A stretch of DNA of 64,000 nt from Devosia sp. FJ2-5-3 (GTDB taxonomy: Bacteria; Pseudomonadota; Alphaproteobacteria; Rhizobiales; Devosiaceae). Below are positions 8,638 through 17,800 of this stretch, in pieces (within the stretch, counting starts at the first letter, position 1; each line of letters opens with the position of its first letter). Location: positions 3,828,501 through 3,892,500 of the forward strand of contig NZ_CP104007.1 of assembly GCF_029201545.1 (NCBI RefSeq), given 5' to 3'. The notes below the pieces were generated by a model. The model made no database searches, was not told the origin of the DNA, and saw only the letters and a list, made by a program, of their open reading frames with translations. A program made the translations under genes and the position numbers.

Positions 8638-9693
8638 ATGGATCGGCGCGATTGTACGGGCAGACTCCCCAGCAGGAGTGCTCAAACGACGGCAGCATAT
8701 GAAGGCCGATATCATCAGCTCTACGGACAGGCCGTGCGGGAGCGCATTGGAGCCTCTGATGTTGCGGGTGTCGTAGAATGGTTCTGCGACCAGCACGGGC
8801 GCTGGGCGCAGAGCACGATCAGGCAGTATCGCGCCACCCTAATGCAGCGGGTTGAGTGGGAGAATCTGCATGCTGACGCCCGTGACTGGTTGGAGGGCAG
8901 GTTGCGCAAGGGGCCGGAGCCAAAGCGCAAGGGCCCGCGCAAGACCTCTGCCCGGAAACGCAAAAGCCTGCCGCGCGAGGAGTTTAAGCGCATCGCGCTG
9001 GTGACCAGCCAGTCAGAGCATCCTGATGATCGTCTGCTGACGGGCCTTCTCAGCTTTGGCGTGGTGCTGTGCCTGAGGCCAGGGGAGTACCACTCTGCCC
9101 GTCTGTCGGATAGCACCCTGATCGTGCAGAACGCCAAGGCCAGCAATGGGCGCGCCAACGGACTCGAGCGTCAAATCGACATTAGCGGGCTTAGAGAGGT
9201 CACCATCTCCGAGCTCAGGACCTTTCTTGAGCTCCTGCGCAAAGCCGCCCAGGCTGCCGGCAGCATCAAGCGCCTCCACAACAGGCTGGCAGCGCGCCTG
9301 GCGCGTCGCTGCAAACGGGTCGGCATCCGTCGGGTGAGCCTTTACACCCTGCGGCACGTTGGCCTGGCCACAGCCAAGAACTCCATGTCCCCGGTAGAGG
9401 TCGCGGCTGCTGCAGGTCATGCCTCGGTGCGGACCGCAGTCACCAGCTACGCCAAGAAGCGTTTTGGCTGGAAGATCAAGTGGGTTTGCAGGCCCTTGCC
9501 GGTCAGCATTGCGGCCGTGGGCGGCATCAACAAGACATTCCGGCCGCGTCAGTCCCCTACGCCCGTTGAATATTTTCCGGCCACAGAAGACGCATTCCTG
9601 CCCGACTGGGTGCCATCTCCGGGTTGGGACTTGCCAGAACCGGACATTGACGATGATCCGGACCGCGACGGCTTTGCCCCTCGCTTTTTCTAG
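8638..9693 (+). CDS. Tyrosine recombinase / integrase
   Basis: 351 residues from the ATG at 8638 (GGGGGGAGA five bases upstream); a TTG at 8575 in the same frame, after GGAGAGG, is an alternative start. An N-terminal SAM-like DNA-binding region (about residues 15-80) and a basic linker (KRKGPRKTSARKRKS) precede the catalytic domain. Catalytic residues fit the family: R in CLRPGEY, YTLRH for the HxxR box (first His replaced by Tyr), GHAS, and the tyrosine in TSYAKK. The C-terminal tail (about 80 residues after the tyrosine) is unusually long and ends acidic. It marks the left part of the accessory island; no tRNA gene is adjacent. Confidence 0.88.
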   Translation: MDRRDCTGRLPSRSAQTTAAYEGRYHQLYGQAVRERIGASDVAGVVEWFCDQHGRWAQSTIRQYRATLMQRVEWENLHADARDWLEGRLRKGPEPKRKGPRKTSARKRKSLPREEFKRIALVTSQSEHPDDRLLTGLLSFGVVLCLRPGEYHSARLSDSTLIVQNAKASNGRANGLERQIDISGLREVTISELRTFLELLRKAAQAAGSIKRLHNRLAARLARRCKRVGIRRVSLYTLRHVGLATAKNSMSPVEVAAAAGHASVRTAVTSYAKKRFGWKIKWVCRPLPVSIAAVGGINKTFRPRQSPTPVEYFPATEDAFLPDWVPSPGWDLPEPDIDDDPDRDGFAPRFF

Positions 9694-9750
9694 AGCTCTG
9701 CCGGCAACCGAGGCGTCACGGTGCTTGCCGCCCCCGTCGCCTGCCGCGCC

Positions 9751-9767
9751 GTTAACGCTACGTTAAC
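9751..9767. promoter_or_regulatory. Palindrome, possible operator
   Basis: GTTAACGCTACGTTAAC is a perfect 7-bp dyad around CTA. It lies between the integrase and the gene at 9937, in a 243-base gap that also holds a CTTGCCCC/GGGGCAAG hairpin near 9850. A repressor site for the downstream gene is possible. Confidence 0.4.
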
Positions 9768-9936
9768 CGTATCTGAATTTTGATCCTTGTCAGAACGAAG
9801 CGGGAACTTATCTTGAGGATAACGGCCCAATTTCGTGCCGTCCGGTCTTCTTGCCCCTGGGGCAAGAGACGGCCGTTGAAACCGGTGGAACGGTTCCAGC
9901 GGCCTGACCGCAACAGACCTTTGTTGGAGGCCTATT

Positions 9937-10473
9937 ATGGCTAGCCGTATTTTCAATGCTTGCGATCTCGCAGGCAAGCCCTTTCCCTTTGCCTTCAACC
10001 ATTCTCAGTTTGACGGCGCACGCCCGATCGAACGCGATGGTCTTGTCCATAGTCCGCATGTGAAACCTGAGGTCCAGGTGCAGGTCCTGGCCCTGGTCGA
10101 CGCCACCGGCTCGCCCAGCCTCGGCGACTGCATTCATGCCCTCGAAGGCCTTCCGGCGCCACTGGCGGCGATCCTCGACATGGCCAAGGCCGGGTACCTC
10201 GATATCGAGGCGGGCGTGTTGTCCCAGCATCTGGCTGTCTCCCGTGGCCGTGCGAGCATGGCGTCTGGCGGCAATGGAGGGGGCGACGACGATGACGGCA
10301 CCAAAGATCGCGAAGGGCGGAAGCCCGCGGCGCCTAGTTTTCGTCACCTGAGCCCTGAGGCAGCCAGGAGCCTCGAGGGCAGCGCGGTGTCCGCCGCCCG
10401 TCTCAGCATGAAGCTGACCCCCTCGCCCCTGCGTGCGGACGTCTTCGTCCTCAATCGCCTGGGGTTGGCGTAG
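9937..10473 (+). CDS. Hypothetical protein, possibly the 5' part of a split gene
   Basis: 178 residues beginning MASRIFNACDL, with TTGGAGG eight bases before the ATG. It has an ordered N-terminal half, a Gly/Asp-rich linker (about residues 108-125) and a C-terminal segment. I recognise no family. The stop TAG at 10471-10473 is followed at once by GTG in the same reading frame, and the frame continues through a GIY-YIG-like segment. So this ORF and the next could be one gene interrupted by a single nonsense codon. It belongs to the integrase-bearing island. Confidence 0.6.
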   Translation: MASRIFNACDLAGKPFPFAFNHSQFDGARPIERDGLVHSPHVKPEVQVQVLALVDATGSPSLGDCIHALEGLPAPLAAILDMAKAGYLDIEAGVLSQHLAVSRGRASMASGGNGGGDDDDGTKDREGRKPAAPSFRHLSPEAARSLEGSAVSAARLSMKLTPSPLRADVFVLNRLGLA

Positions 10474-11080
10474 GTGCGACCCGGAGGTTCCCTCGACCGT
10501 CCGGTCATCTATCTCGGCCTCTCCGGCAAGCATGCCTATGTCGGCATGTCCGGCAAGGGCTGTGACCGTCTGCGGGCGCCACACCTTGCCGGCTATGGCA
10601 AGATGATCGCCATCACCGATGCGTGCAATTCTATGACGCGCGATCAAGCCCTGGTCGTCAAACGCATCCTGGGGCTCTCCATTGCCGACATGCCCGACCA
10701 TACGCTTGACTGCGAGCTGCCCCAGGGCGGGTCGTGCTCGCGGGCCGACTATCTTGCCCTGCGCCGGTTTGTCGGGGAGGCTGGTGTGCGAGGCCGGCAT
10801 CGCCTTCCACCGACAGACGCCCCGCGACCTCCTCGCTGGTCCCGTCAGCATGCCCGACATCCTCTGCACCGACGATCTCGACGGCGAGCTCGAGCACGTC
10901 CTGGAATCGGTCGGGATCGAGGCGAGGGCAGTCGAGGCAGACAATGGCGCCTGGCTGGTCAAGGCGGGCAGCGAGGTGCGCGTTGATCCGGTCTCCTCGG
11001 CGGGCTCGGTGGTGATGAGCCTGCGCCATGAAGTGGATTTTTCCGGCGTGCTGAAGCGCAAGGCGGCCACTATCATCTGA
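10474..11080 (+). pseudogene. GIY-YIG-like protein, apparently frameshifted
   Basis: Frame 1 from GTG 10474 reads RPVIYLGLSGKHAYVGMSGK, then DRLRAPHL. This resembles the IYxG...YVGxS...R...H opening of GIY-YIG endonuclease-type proteins. It stays convincing to about 10780 (YLALRRFVGEAG). After that, frame 2 looks coding to the stop at 11080 (CEAGIAFHRQTPRD, MPDILCTDDLDGELEHVLES). A one-base change near 10770-10790 would join the two halves into about 200 residues. Alternatively the second half is a separate ORF starting at GTG 10784 behind GGGGAGG. Decay, a base-calling error or programmed frameshifting cannot be told apart here. Confidence 0.55.
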
Positions 11081-11613
11081 CCCGCAATTTGCGCTTTGCC
11101 TCGGCCTCGGCGGCCGGCAATTTTGTCACCGGCGCAAAGTACCCCAACTTGTAGAACCAGGGTCATTTTCATATGCCGACTTGCTGCGGTGTGATTGGAG
11201 GGTGGGCCGGCGGAGGGGCCACCAATTAGCGGAGGAGCCGGACCACCCTGACCAGGGCTTTTTTTGGGACACTGCCTCTTAGCTTGATAGACCACTCGGT
11301 ACCCAATGACCTTCGTTGTTTGCACCGAGAGACCGTCAAGATGTTAGTAGCGTTGATCACCATGTGGTGGCAGCTCTCCATCCCCGTTGCCGGCACGAAC
11401 ATACCCCCGCCAGTTCTGACACTCCGGAGAATTTCCTCGCCGGCGGACCAAGCAGCACTCAGGAATATCGCTTCTTGCCGCTGAGATCGCCCAGCGAACT
11501 CACATGGTGCGACGGCAGAGAAGGGAGCAGCCATAAGCGACCGCGTTATCCTTTATAACGCAGTAGTGCGCTTGGGGCGGGAAGGGCACTCGGACCCCGA
11601 GGATGTCCTATGA
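11081..11613. other. Gene-free stretch inside the island
   Basis: About 530 bases between the GIY-YIG-like remnant and the XRE gene. Short ORFs on both strands show no family features or ribosome sites. GC content falls towards the right. The only structure I can point to is the dyad GCGTTAT-CCTTT-ATAACGC at 11543-11561. No terminal repeats or transposase fragments are recognised. Confidence 0.6.
11543..11561. promoter_or_regulatory. Inverted repeat GCGTTAT-N5-ATAACGC
   Basis: Perfect 7-bp arms around CCTTT, downstream of the XRE gene. The same arms, overlapping without a spacer, occur at 20035-20046 near the other end of the island. Function unknown. Confidence 0.4.
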
Positions 11614-11898
11614 TTAGTTCTTTTCCGAACCAGCATCCTTAGGCAGAAGGGACTCCGGTCCTACCCACCCCTCAGGCATGACTACTCCGAAGCCCTTACC
11701 AGGCAACTCTGGGAGAAAGGTCACACCCTGCCTCTCGAATGCCTCTTGGACAGCCCTTGTCGTTTTCAGGGTGGTGTCGCCACCGGTCTCCATTTTCGCG
11801 ACTGACCTCTCGCTCACACCGGCGAGTTTAGCCATCTCCCTTTGACTCATGTCATTGGCGATTCTGATGGCCTTCAGGATGCGAAAATTGGTCTTCAT
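11614..11898 (-). CDS. XRE-family helix-turn-helix regulator
   Basis: 94 residues from the ATG at 11898 (MKTNFRILKAIR); the frame extends upstream to a TTG at 11949 without family character. Residues about 6-40 form a Cro/C1-type helix-turn-helix (MSQREMAKLAGVSERSVAKM). The tail, with GVTFLPE and a GFGVV element, is typical of small phage or island regulators. It is divergent from the operon starting at 12069. The shared 170-base gap contains clustered ACTGCA half-sites that it could bind, which would give autorepression and control of the operon. Confidence 0.82.
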   Translation of the reverse strand: MKTNFRILKAIRIANDMSQREMAKLAGVSERSVAKMETGGDTTLKTTRAVQEAFERQGVTFLPELPGKGFGVVMPEGWVGPESLLPKDAGSEKN

Positions 11899-11968
11899 GG
11901 ACTTGGCATGGCACACCAATTCTGCGCCTGCCAGCTTCAACGAGCCCAATTATCCAGCAGCACTCCTA

Positions 11969-12015
11969 TTTGCAACGACACTGCAAAAAAATGCAGTGAA
12001 ACTGCAAATTATGCT
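11969..12015. promoter_or_regulatory. Divergent promoter region with ACTGCA operator half-sites
   Basis: A perfect dyad ACTGCA-AAAAAA-TGCAGT lies at 11980-11997. A third half-site ACTGCA is at 12001-12006, and TTTGCA, the start of a degenerate one, is at 11969. TATGCT at 12010-12015 could be the -10 box of the 12069 operon, placing the dyad over its -35 region. This is the layout expected for repression by the adjacent XRE protein; binding is inferred. Confidence 0.55.
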
Positions 12016-12068
12016 TTACTGCTTTCCGCTGCGCGCGTACCCAAGATTGCAAAGCAGGCCCGGTCCGC

Positions 12069-12482
12069 ATGTCCAACCGAATCGTCCGCGCATTGGAGAA
12101 GCTAATGCTCAATCTCGAACAATCGGGTTTTGACGATCCCGCCGCCGCAAAACTTGAGGCGACGAGAGCCCGGTCGCTTGCGGATGATTTGGATAGCCTT
12201 CTAGCTGGCACGTTCCCATTCAGAGATCGGCTTGCCAAAGCGCCGCTGATTGAGCGTTGGAAGGTCGTCGCAGCCCGAGTGCCGGTTTTGCACGGGGTGG
12301 CAATTAATCACTCATCCGCCAGCGGCCCGATTTCAATGTTCACTACCGCTCCACTGGTGGTTGCGGCCGAGGGTCAGCGCTGGATTAGATGCGGCGATGG
12401 CTTTTGGCGGCTTGGAGGCATGGAGGATGGGAAGCACTTCCCACGGAACGAGCCGAGTCCTCATCTCCGGGAGTGGAGCTGA
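12069..12482 (+). CDS. Unknown small protein, first of a tandem paralogous pair
   Basis: 137 residues, start ATG 12069 (weak ribosome site). An N-terminal helical part (ALEKLMLNLEQSG, then LADDLDSLL) leads to a C-terminal part with APLIERWKVV, VPVLHGVAINHS and WIRCGDGFWRLG. The next gene repeats this pattern residue for residue (APLISSWIAV, VPALVGKVGNHP, WVRTSSRYYKLG), so the two arose by duplication and diverged. The stop overlaps the next start (TGATG), indicating translational coupling. No known domain is recognised. It opens the four-gene operon controlled from the XRE-divergent promoter region. Confidence 0.72.
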   Translation: MSNRIVRALEKLMLNLEQSGFDDPAAAKLEATRARSLADDLDSLLAGTFPFRDRLAKAPLIERWKVVAARVPVLHGVAINHSSASGPISMFTTAPLVVAAEGQRWIRCGDGFWRLGGMEDGKHFPRNEPSPHLREWS

Positions 12483-12832
12483 TGCTCTTGTTCGACAATG
12501 CCGGACTGGCTGACGCCGCGGCGGCGTGGGCGGAGATCGAAAAGCTCGAGGCACTAGCTCACGACCTACGAAGGATGCTGCGGGGCGACGGCCCATCATC
12601 CGGTGAACTGGACGCTGCGCCCCTGATCTCATCTTGGATCGCGGTCGACCGCGAAGTGCCCGCCTTAGTCGGTAAGGTTGGCAATCATCCCATTCTTCAT
12701 GGGCCACGCACAGTCCAAACCAGTGAGGTCGTGGTCTGGAACGTCCACAAAGGGTGGGTGCGAACAAGCTCTCGCTACTACAAACTGGGAGAGGTTTTCG
12801 GACCGAAGAAGTCGCCAACGGGTGGAACATGA
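12482..12832 (+). CDS. Unknown small protein, second of the tandem paralogous pair
   Basis: 116 residues from ATG 12482, which overlaps the preceding stop. The open frame reaches back to 12389, but the overlap start fits operon style. It has a helical N-terminus (AAAWAEIEKLEALAHDLRRM) and the same C-terminal signature as its neighbour: APLISSW, VPALVGKVGNHP, VVVWNVHKGWVR, YYKLGEVFG. The C-terminal strands look like a compact beta domain. Its last bases overlap the following phosphoesterase start (ATGA). Function unknown; co-translation with two phosphoesterases suggests a shared pathway or complex. Confidence 0.7.
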   Translation: MLLFDNAGLADAAAAWAEIEKLEALAHDLRRMLRGDGPSSGELDAAPLISSWIAVDREVPALVGKVGNHPILHGPRTVQTSEVVVWNVHKGWVRTSSRYYKLGEVFGPKKSPTGGT

Positions 12833-13686
12833 CGCGAATTCTGGTCCTTTCAGATCTCCACCAGGAATTCACCCGAGGTCCTCTCGTTGCGTCGACGCAG
12901 CTGTTTCTGCCGAAACCAGTTGCCGACGACATCGATGTTGTCGTTATCGCTGGGGACGTCGATGTTCCGGCAGTTCGCTCGCTGGAATGGATTGCCCGCA
13001 ACTTCTCCAGGGTTCCGGTGGTCTATGTCCTTGGAAATCACGATTACTACCAGTTTCAAACCGCTGGAAAATCGCCTCCCACAGAAATGCAAACCTATTT
13101 GCAGGTTCTCGAGAGCGCACGTGATCGGGCGAAGGAACTGGGTATTCATCTCCTCGAGAATGACACAGTGGAGATAGCTGACACTCGCTTTATTGGCGCC
13201 ACCCTATGGACGGACTTCCGGCTGACTTACAACCCTCCAATCTTTGAGAGAATGCGCGTCGCCCAAGGTCGCAATGGGATGAACGACTACCGTCGTATCA
13301 AGCGTCCCTCGCAGCGACATCCCGAGCAACGGCGGCCGATGCGCCCGATCGATACCATCAATCTTCACATTGGCTCTCTAAATCATATTTGGGCGGCGCT
13401 CAGAGAGCCGTTCGCGGGCGCAAAAGTCGTCGTGAGCCATCATGCGCCACACCCGATGTCGCTCCCCTCTCAGAACTTTGGTAGCCTGGATCACTGTTAC
13501 GCAAGCGACCTGACTCCAACGCTCCTCCGGCCCGACGCGCCGGATCTGTGGATCCACGGTCACGTCCATAAAAGCTCGGATTACGTGATCGGCAAAACGA
13601 GGATCGTTGCCAATCCGCGGGGGTACCGCTTTACCCAGGACGGGTACGCGCAAGGCTTCGATCCAGATTTAGTCGTCGAGGTCTAG
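12829..13686 (+). CDS. Calcineurin-like metallophosphoesterase, copy 1
   Basis: 285 residues. ATG 12829 overlaps the previous stop, and MTRILVLSDLH begins exactly at the metal motif; the longer frame from 12754 is rejected. Metal ligands are complete: D9 and H11 (SDLH), D43 (AGDVD), N70-H71 (LGNHDYY), SHHAPH and GHVH. The family hydrolyses phosphomono- or diesters, often of nucleotides or nucleic acids, with two metal ions. No signal peptide, so cytoplasmic. A 40-residue insert with basic content (YRRIKRPSQRHPEQRR) separates the halves. It is about two bases from its paralog at 13689. The substrate is unknown. Confidence 0.9.
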   Translation: MTRILVLSDLHQEFTRGPLVASTQLFLPKPVADDIDVVVIAGDVDVPAVRSLEWIARNFSRVPVVYVLGNHDYYQFQTAGKSPPTEMQTYLQVLESARDRAKELGIHLLENDTVEIADTRFIGATLWTDFRLTYNPPIFERMRVAQGRNGMNDYRRIKRPSQRHPEQRRPMRPIDTINLHIGSLNHIWAALREPFAGAKVVVSHHAPHPMSLPSQNFGSLDHCYASDLTPTLLRPDAPDLWIHGHVHKSSDYVIGKTRIVANPRGYRFTQDGYAQGFDPDLVVEV

Positions 13687-13688
13687 CG

Positions 13689-14480
13689 GTGAGGATCTGG
13701 CTGTTCAGCGACCTTCACCTCCGGCATGCCGGTATTCCGCGAAGTGTTGTTCTTCCCCCTGTACGAGCCGATCTTGCCATTTGTGCGGGTGACCTCATCG
13801 AGGGTGACCCCGAAGGCGGTGTGTCGTGGTTGGCGCGTTACGTAAGACCGCAAATGAGAGTGGTCTATATTTTGGGCAACCACGAGTTTTACCACCATGA
13901 CGCCAGCATGCAGCGCCTAAAAGACAAGGCGAAACAGATTGCGGCGCAGTCGGAGATAGACCTCCTCGACAACGACTTCGTCGACATCGGCGACATTCGC
14001 ATTTTCGGCAGCACGCTGTGGTCCGACTTCGATTTTTTTGGACGTGGAGACGAGTCACGCCGTCAACGAGATATGGCGTGGAGCGAGCTGTGGATGAACG
14101 ACTTCAGGCTCATCCGGCCAGAAGAGAACTCACGGGAGCTTTGGAGTGCAACTCGGGCACGGAGGGAGCATCTCATCTCCCGCACATGGCTCGAGACCGC
14201 CATGTCTGACGCCGCTGATCGGCGTAAAGTTGTCGTGACTCACAACGCCCCGTACCGTGGCTCGGTCGCAGCCAAATTCCGCAATGATCCACTGACCTCG
14301 GCATTTGTCAGCGATCTGTCGATCACGATCGAAAGGCATCAGCCGGAGCTTTGGATTCATGGCCATACTCACACCTCATTTGACTATCGGGCGGGAACGA
14401 CGAGGGTGATCTGCAACCCGCGGGGGTACAGGGGCGAGAATACGTCTGGGTTCGATCCTGCGATGGTGATCGAGATTTAG
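13689..14480 (+). CDS. Calcineurin-like metallophosphoesterase, copy 2
   Basis: 263 residues from a GTG at 13689, two bases after the previous stop. It has the same architecture as copy 1: D8 and H10 (SDLH), D35 (AGDL), N64-H65 (LGNHEFY), THNAPY and GHTH. Shared flanks such as RVICNPRGYRG and the FDPAMVIEI end confirm duplication, since copy 1 ends FDPDLVVEV. The basic insert of copy 1 is replaced by another sequence (SELWMNDFRLIRPEE). Both copies keep every metal ligand, so both are probably active, perhaps on different substrates or as a heterodimer. Confidence 0.9.
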   Translation: MRIWLFSDLHLRHAGIPRSVVLPPVRADLAICAGDLIEGDPEGGVSWLARYVRPQMRVVYILGNHEFYHHDASMQRLKDKAKQIAAQSEIDLLDNDFVDIGDIRIFGSTLWSDFDFFGRGDESRRQRDMAWSELWMNDFRLIRPEENSRELWSATRARREHLISRTWLETAMSDAADRRKVVVTHNAPYRGSVAAKFRNDPLTSAFVSDLSITIERHQPELWIHGHTHTSFDYRAGTTRVICNPRGYRGENTSGFDPAMVIEI

Positions 14481-14588
14481 ATTTCCACCGAGCTATGGCC
14501 GCCCAACTCGCTGGACTTTCCTTCAATCTGAAATAGCAATGCTCGGGTATAGCCGCACGCGGGTCGGCATTTTAATCCAGTCCACGCT

Positions 14589-14849
14589 ATGTCAGAATTT
14601 GGAAAGCCCGGCCTTACAAGAGCTCAGCGGCAACGCGGCGGCCGGTATAATGGGATGCTAACAAATCTTCCGCCACGGCTGCAGGATGAGGCTCAGGCCA
14701 TTTTGTGGAGGCATGATCCCGAAGCTGACATCATCTTCGAGCTTCCGTTTGATGAGACCTTCGCCATCAGTGCCGTACACGCTGGGAGAAGGACGAATAC
14801 GGTAATTTCGGCTACACACTCGGACGCACTGGTTATTCGTTCTCCATAA
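14589..14849 (+). CDS. Small hypothetical ORF
   Basis: 86 residues beginning MSEFGKPGLTRAQRQRGG. Its composition is plausible for a soluble protein (LPPRLQDEAQAIL, IIFELPFDETFAIS), but no ribosome site precedes the ATG. Its end overlaps the 3' end of the large convergent gene by 17 bases. No family recognised. It could be a chance frame. Confidence 0.33.
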   Translation: MSEFGKPGLTRAQRQRGGRYNGMLTNLPPRLQDEAQAILWRHDPEADIIFELPFDETFAISAVHAGRRTNTVISATHSDALVIRSP

Positions 14850-17800
14850 GATTCCAGACGCTTTGCATGTCTCGCCCTGTCGCCCAGGCCCCAACTGCGG
14901 CCTTATCTGCGCAGGCTGCCTCGATGGGGTCACGGCTGACGCGGAACTCCCGGTCGACCAGATAGCCAAGGACGATGCAATCGCTGTCATAGAGGCCCAG
15001 GATGGCATTCTCGCGTTGCGCGACGATGCGCACCAGCAGGGCCTCGAGATCGCGCCCCTGCCAGACCGCAGTGCCATAGTCTGCCAGAACGTCCTCGGTA
15101 CCGGTGAAGACCCATTTATTGGTGATCAACTGGCGGAGATGCCCCTGGGTCTGCGGGAAGTTGGTAGCCAGGGTCTCGGACTTCCCGGTCTGTAAATAGG
15201 CACGCACCATGTCGGCTATGTCCTTCTGCGCACCAATGGCACGCTCTTCATACTCGGCGCGCAACTGGTCCTGGCGCTGCTGCAGTTCGGAGCGTTGGTC
15301 AGCCGACTTTGCGGCAAGCAGGGCAACTGCAGCCTCCGCCTGCTGCGCCTGCAGCGCACTTTCCTGCGCAATGCGCAAAACCTCGGCCTCGATTTCATCG
15401 GCCTCAACCCAAATGGGGGATACCGTGAAGGAGACGTCGGCCTTGCTGAGGGCTTCCAAGAGGGAGCGCAGATCCTCGGCCTTGGCGTAGATACCCGAGC
15501 ACTGCCCGCGCTGCGCAGCGACAAAGGCCTGGTCAGCCGACATCGGCGCACCAAAGCGCGGCTCTGCGAACTGGAACGCAATGCTGTCTGCACGCTTTGC
15601 CAGACTGTCGGCATGGGGCTGCAACGTCTCGACGGCAGGACAAATGCCGCCCTGCCCTCGCGTCAGCTGCAGCAGGCCAAAGCCTTGCAAGGTGCGGTTG
15701 TCAATCCGGCCCGCGATCGAATTGGCCTCGGCGGTCAGCCGATCGGCCTCACGCAGGGCGTCACTGCCCGACACAGTGACGAAGGATTTGAAGCGACCGT
15801 CTTCGAAAGCTGAGATCAGAGGATGCGCAACACTCGGCGACAGGGCGAGAAAATCGCCACGGCGGAGCACGGCAAGGTCGGCGGTCTGCAACGGTGCATT
15901 GCACTGGGTGACATCGAGCTGACCGATGCCCGCCTCCACCAGCTGCTGCCGCGCCATGAGCAGGGCAACAGGGTTTTCCGGCGCGGGGTGTAGCCAGCAC
16001 AGGCTGGCCACGCCGCCGTCGATGCGCAGATTGCCCAGAAGGTCATAGACCAGGTGGGGTGCAGCGCTGTTGCGCAGCACTAACAGATCGTCAGCATCGC
16101 CTTCGAGCAGGGCAGTATTGGCTTGCGTCAGCGCGAGGCCGTTGTCGGACAAATCAGCGGTGGCAACCCGGGTGCGGGCCGTCTGCTGGCTGATGAAGTC
16201 GGCCTGATTTTGCGCCAAATCCATCGCCACAAGCTGCTCGCGAGCAAGCTTGAGGGTGCGAACGGTCTCAGCCGAGGCTGGGCCCACGAGGGCTGTTTCG
16301 ACCACCATCTGAAGATCAACGGCGCTCAGGATGTCGTCCGCCGTCACATTGGCGGCAATATGCGCCAGCAAAAAGTCGTTGATGCCCGTCAGTTCCTCGC
16401 CCGCCAGGGCGACGGAATTGGCGAGAGCGGTGTTATTGGTCTGGAGACGCTGCGCATTGGCGCTGGCATAGGCCGGATCGCCTTCGACCAGTGCCGCCAG
16501 GCTGTCGTGCAGAAGCTGCAGATCGGGCAAAGAAGGCGCGCCCATCGAGGCCTTCAAGCGCGTCAGGCCGCGCGCAACGCCAATCGGATCGGCAAATTTT
16601 CCGCCAGCCGCGGCAAAGCTGTCGATGGAGTCGACCAGACGCTCGGCGTCCGCAATCGCAGTGTCGAGCGCGAGGGATGCATTGGCAAGCTGGGCATCCG
16701 CAACATCAAGCTGCTCCGCCGACACGTTCTGTGCCTTGTAGGCAGCGGCAAAGCTTGTCACTTCGGCTTCCAGGCCCATGCGCTCCAGCGAGACGCGAGC
16801 CTCGGCCTGAGCGGCAGTGATGTGCTCGGCATTGCCGTCTGCCAGTGCCGCGGTCAGTGTTTCGCTGAGCGGCAGAAGCGCCGGAACATATTTCGAGGTC
16901 ACATTGCGGCTGACATAGGCCAGCACGAAGTCATTGAGCATTTCTGCCTGACGCCGTGCTTCGAGGACCGCCGTCTGCTCTGCCTGCTGACGTGCGTCGG
17001 CCATTGCCGTCCGGGCCGAAACATAGGCGGTGTCGGCGTCAAGCAAGGCTTGCAGCGCCGAAGCATGCTGCTTGATGCGCGCCACATCCTCCACTTCTGC
17101 AGCATTGCGAAGGGCAACGATTTCGCGGGCCACTTCAAGGCCCTTCTCGAAGGTTGCTCCCTGCGCCCCGTAGGCTTCGACATCGCTCAGCAGGCCCGAG
17201 GCAGTTGCCTTGGCATCGACCAGTGCCAACCTGCTGGCTTCTGCGGCGATGGCTGCCTGTGCGGACATCAGGCCGGCATCGGCCTGATCGCCATACTCCC
17301 CGATCTGCGCTAGCAACTCGTCCGCCTGCTGGCGTTTGTCGCCGGCGAGGTGATCAACTTTCACATTGGCTGCGCATGCGGTTATCGCGTCGTCCCATTT
17401 CTGGGCGCCAACCAGTTCGCCACACCGCCCGGCCTGCAGATGCAGCTCGATAAACAGCATGTCATCGGCCAGATCATTGACCTCCGCCCGAATTGTCGAT
17501 GCGTCGGTGGAGGGCCGACCCATTGTCCCATGGAGCAGTTGTGCAAGCTGCATCTGCTTTTCGGCCAGCTGCGCCTTGCCTTCGGCGAGACCGCGCTCCG
17601 CACCAGCAAGCGCGGCTTCGAGAGCAAGGGCTGCGGCTGCATCAGCCGGTTCGGCGCGAGCGGCAGCGTAACAAGACGCCAGCGCATTGCCCCATTCCTT
17701 GGCCTGGGTGGTGGAAAGGCACTGCGCTACTGCTGCTTCAGCTGCGGCCAACTGGGCCATGTCGGCATCAAATGTCGCCTTGTCAGCTACGCCTGAACTG

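Noticed and set aside
9808..11325. A 505-codon minus-strand open frame across the island hypotheticals
   Set aside because: It is antisense to the better-supported plus genes, has no ribosome site or family motifs, and its composition is that of a GC-rich shadow frame.
11081..11613. An insertion-sequence remnant
   Set aside because: The AT-richer stretch has no transposase fragment, terminal inverted repeats or target duplication that I can identify.
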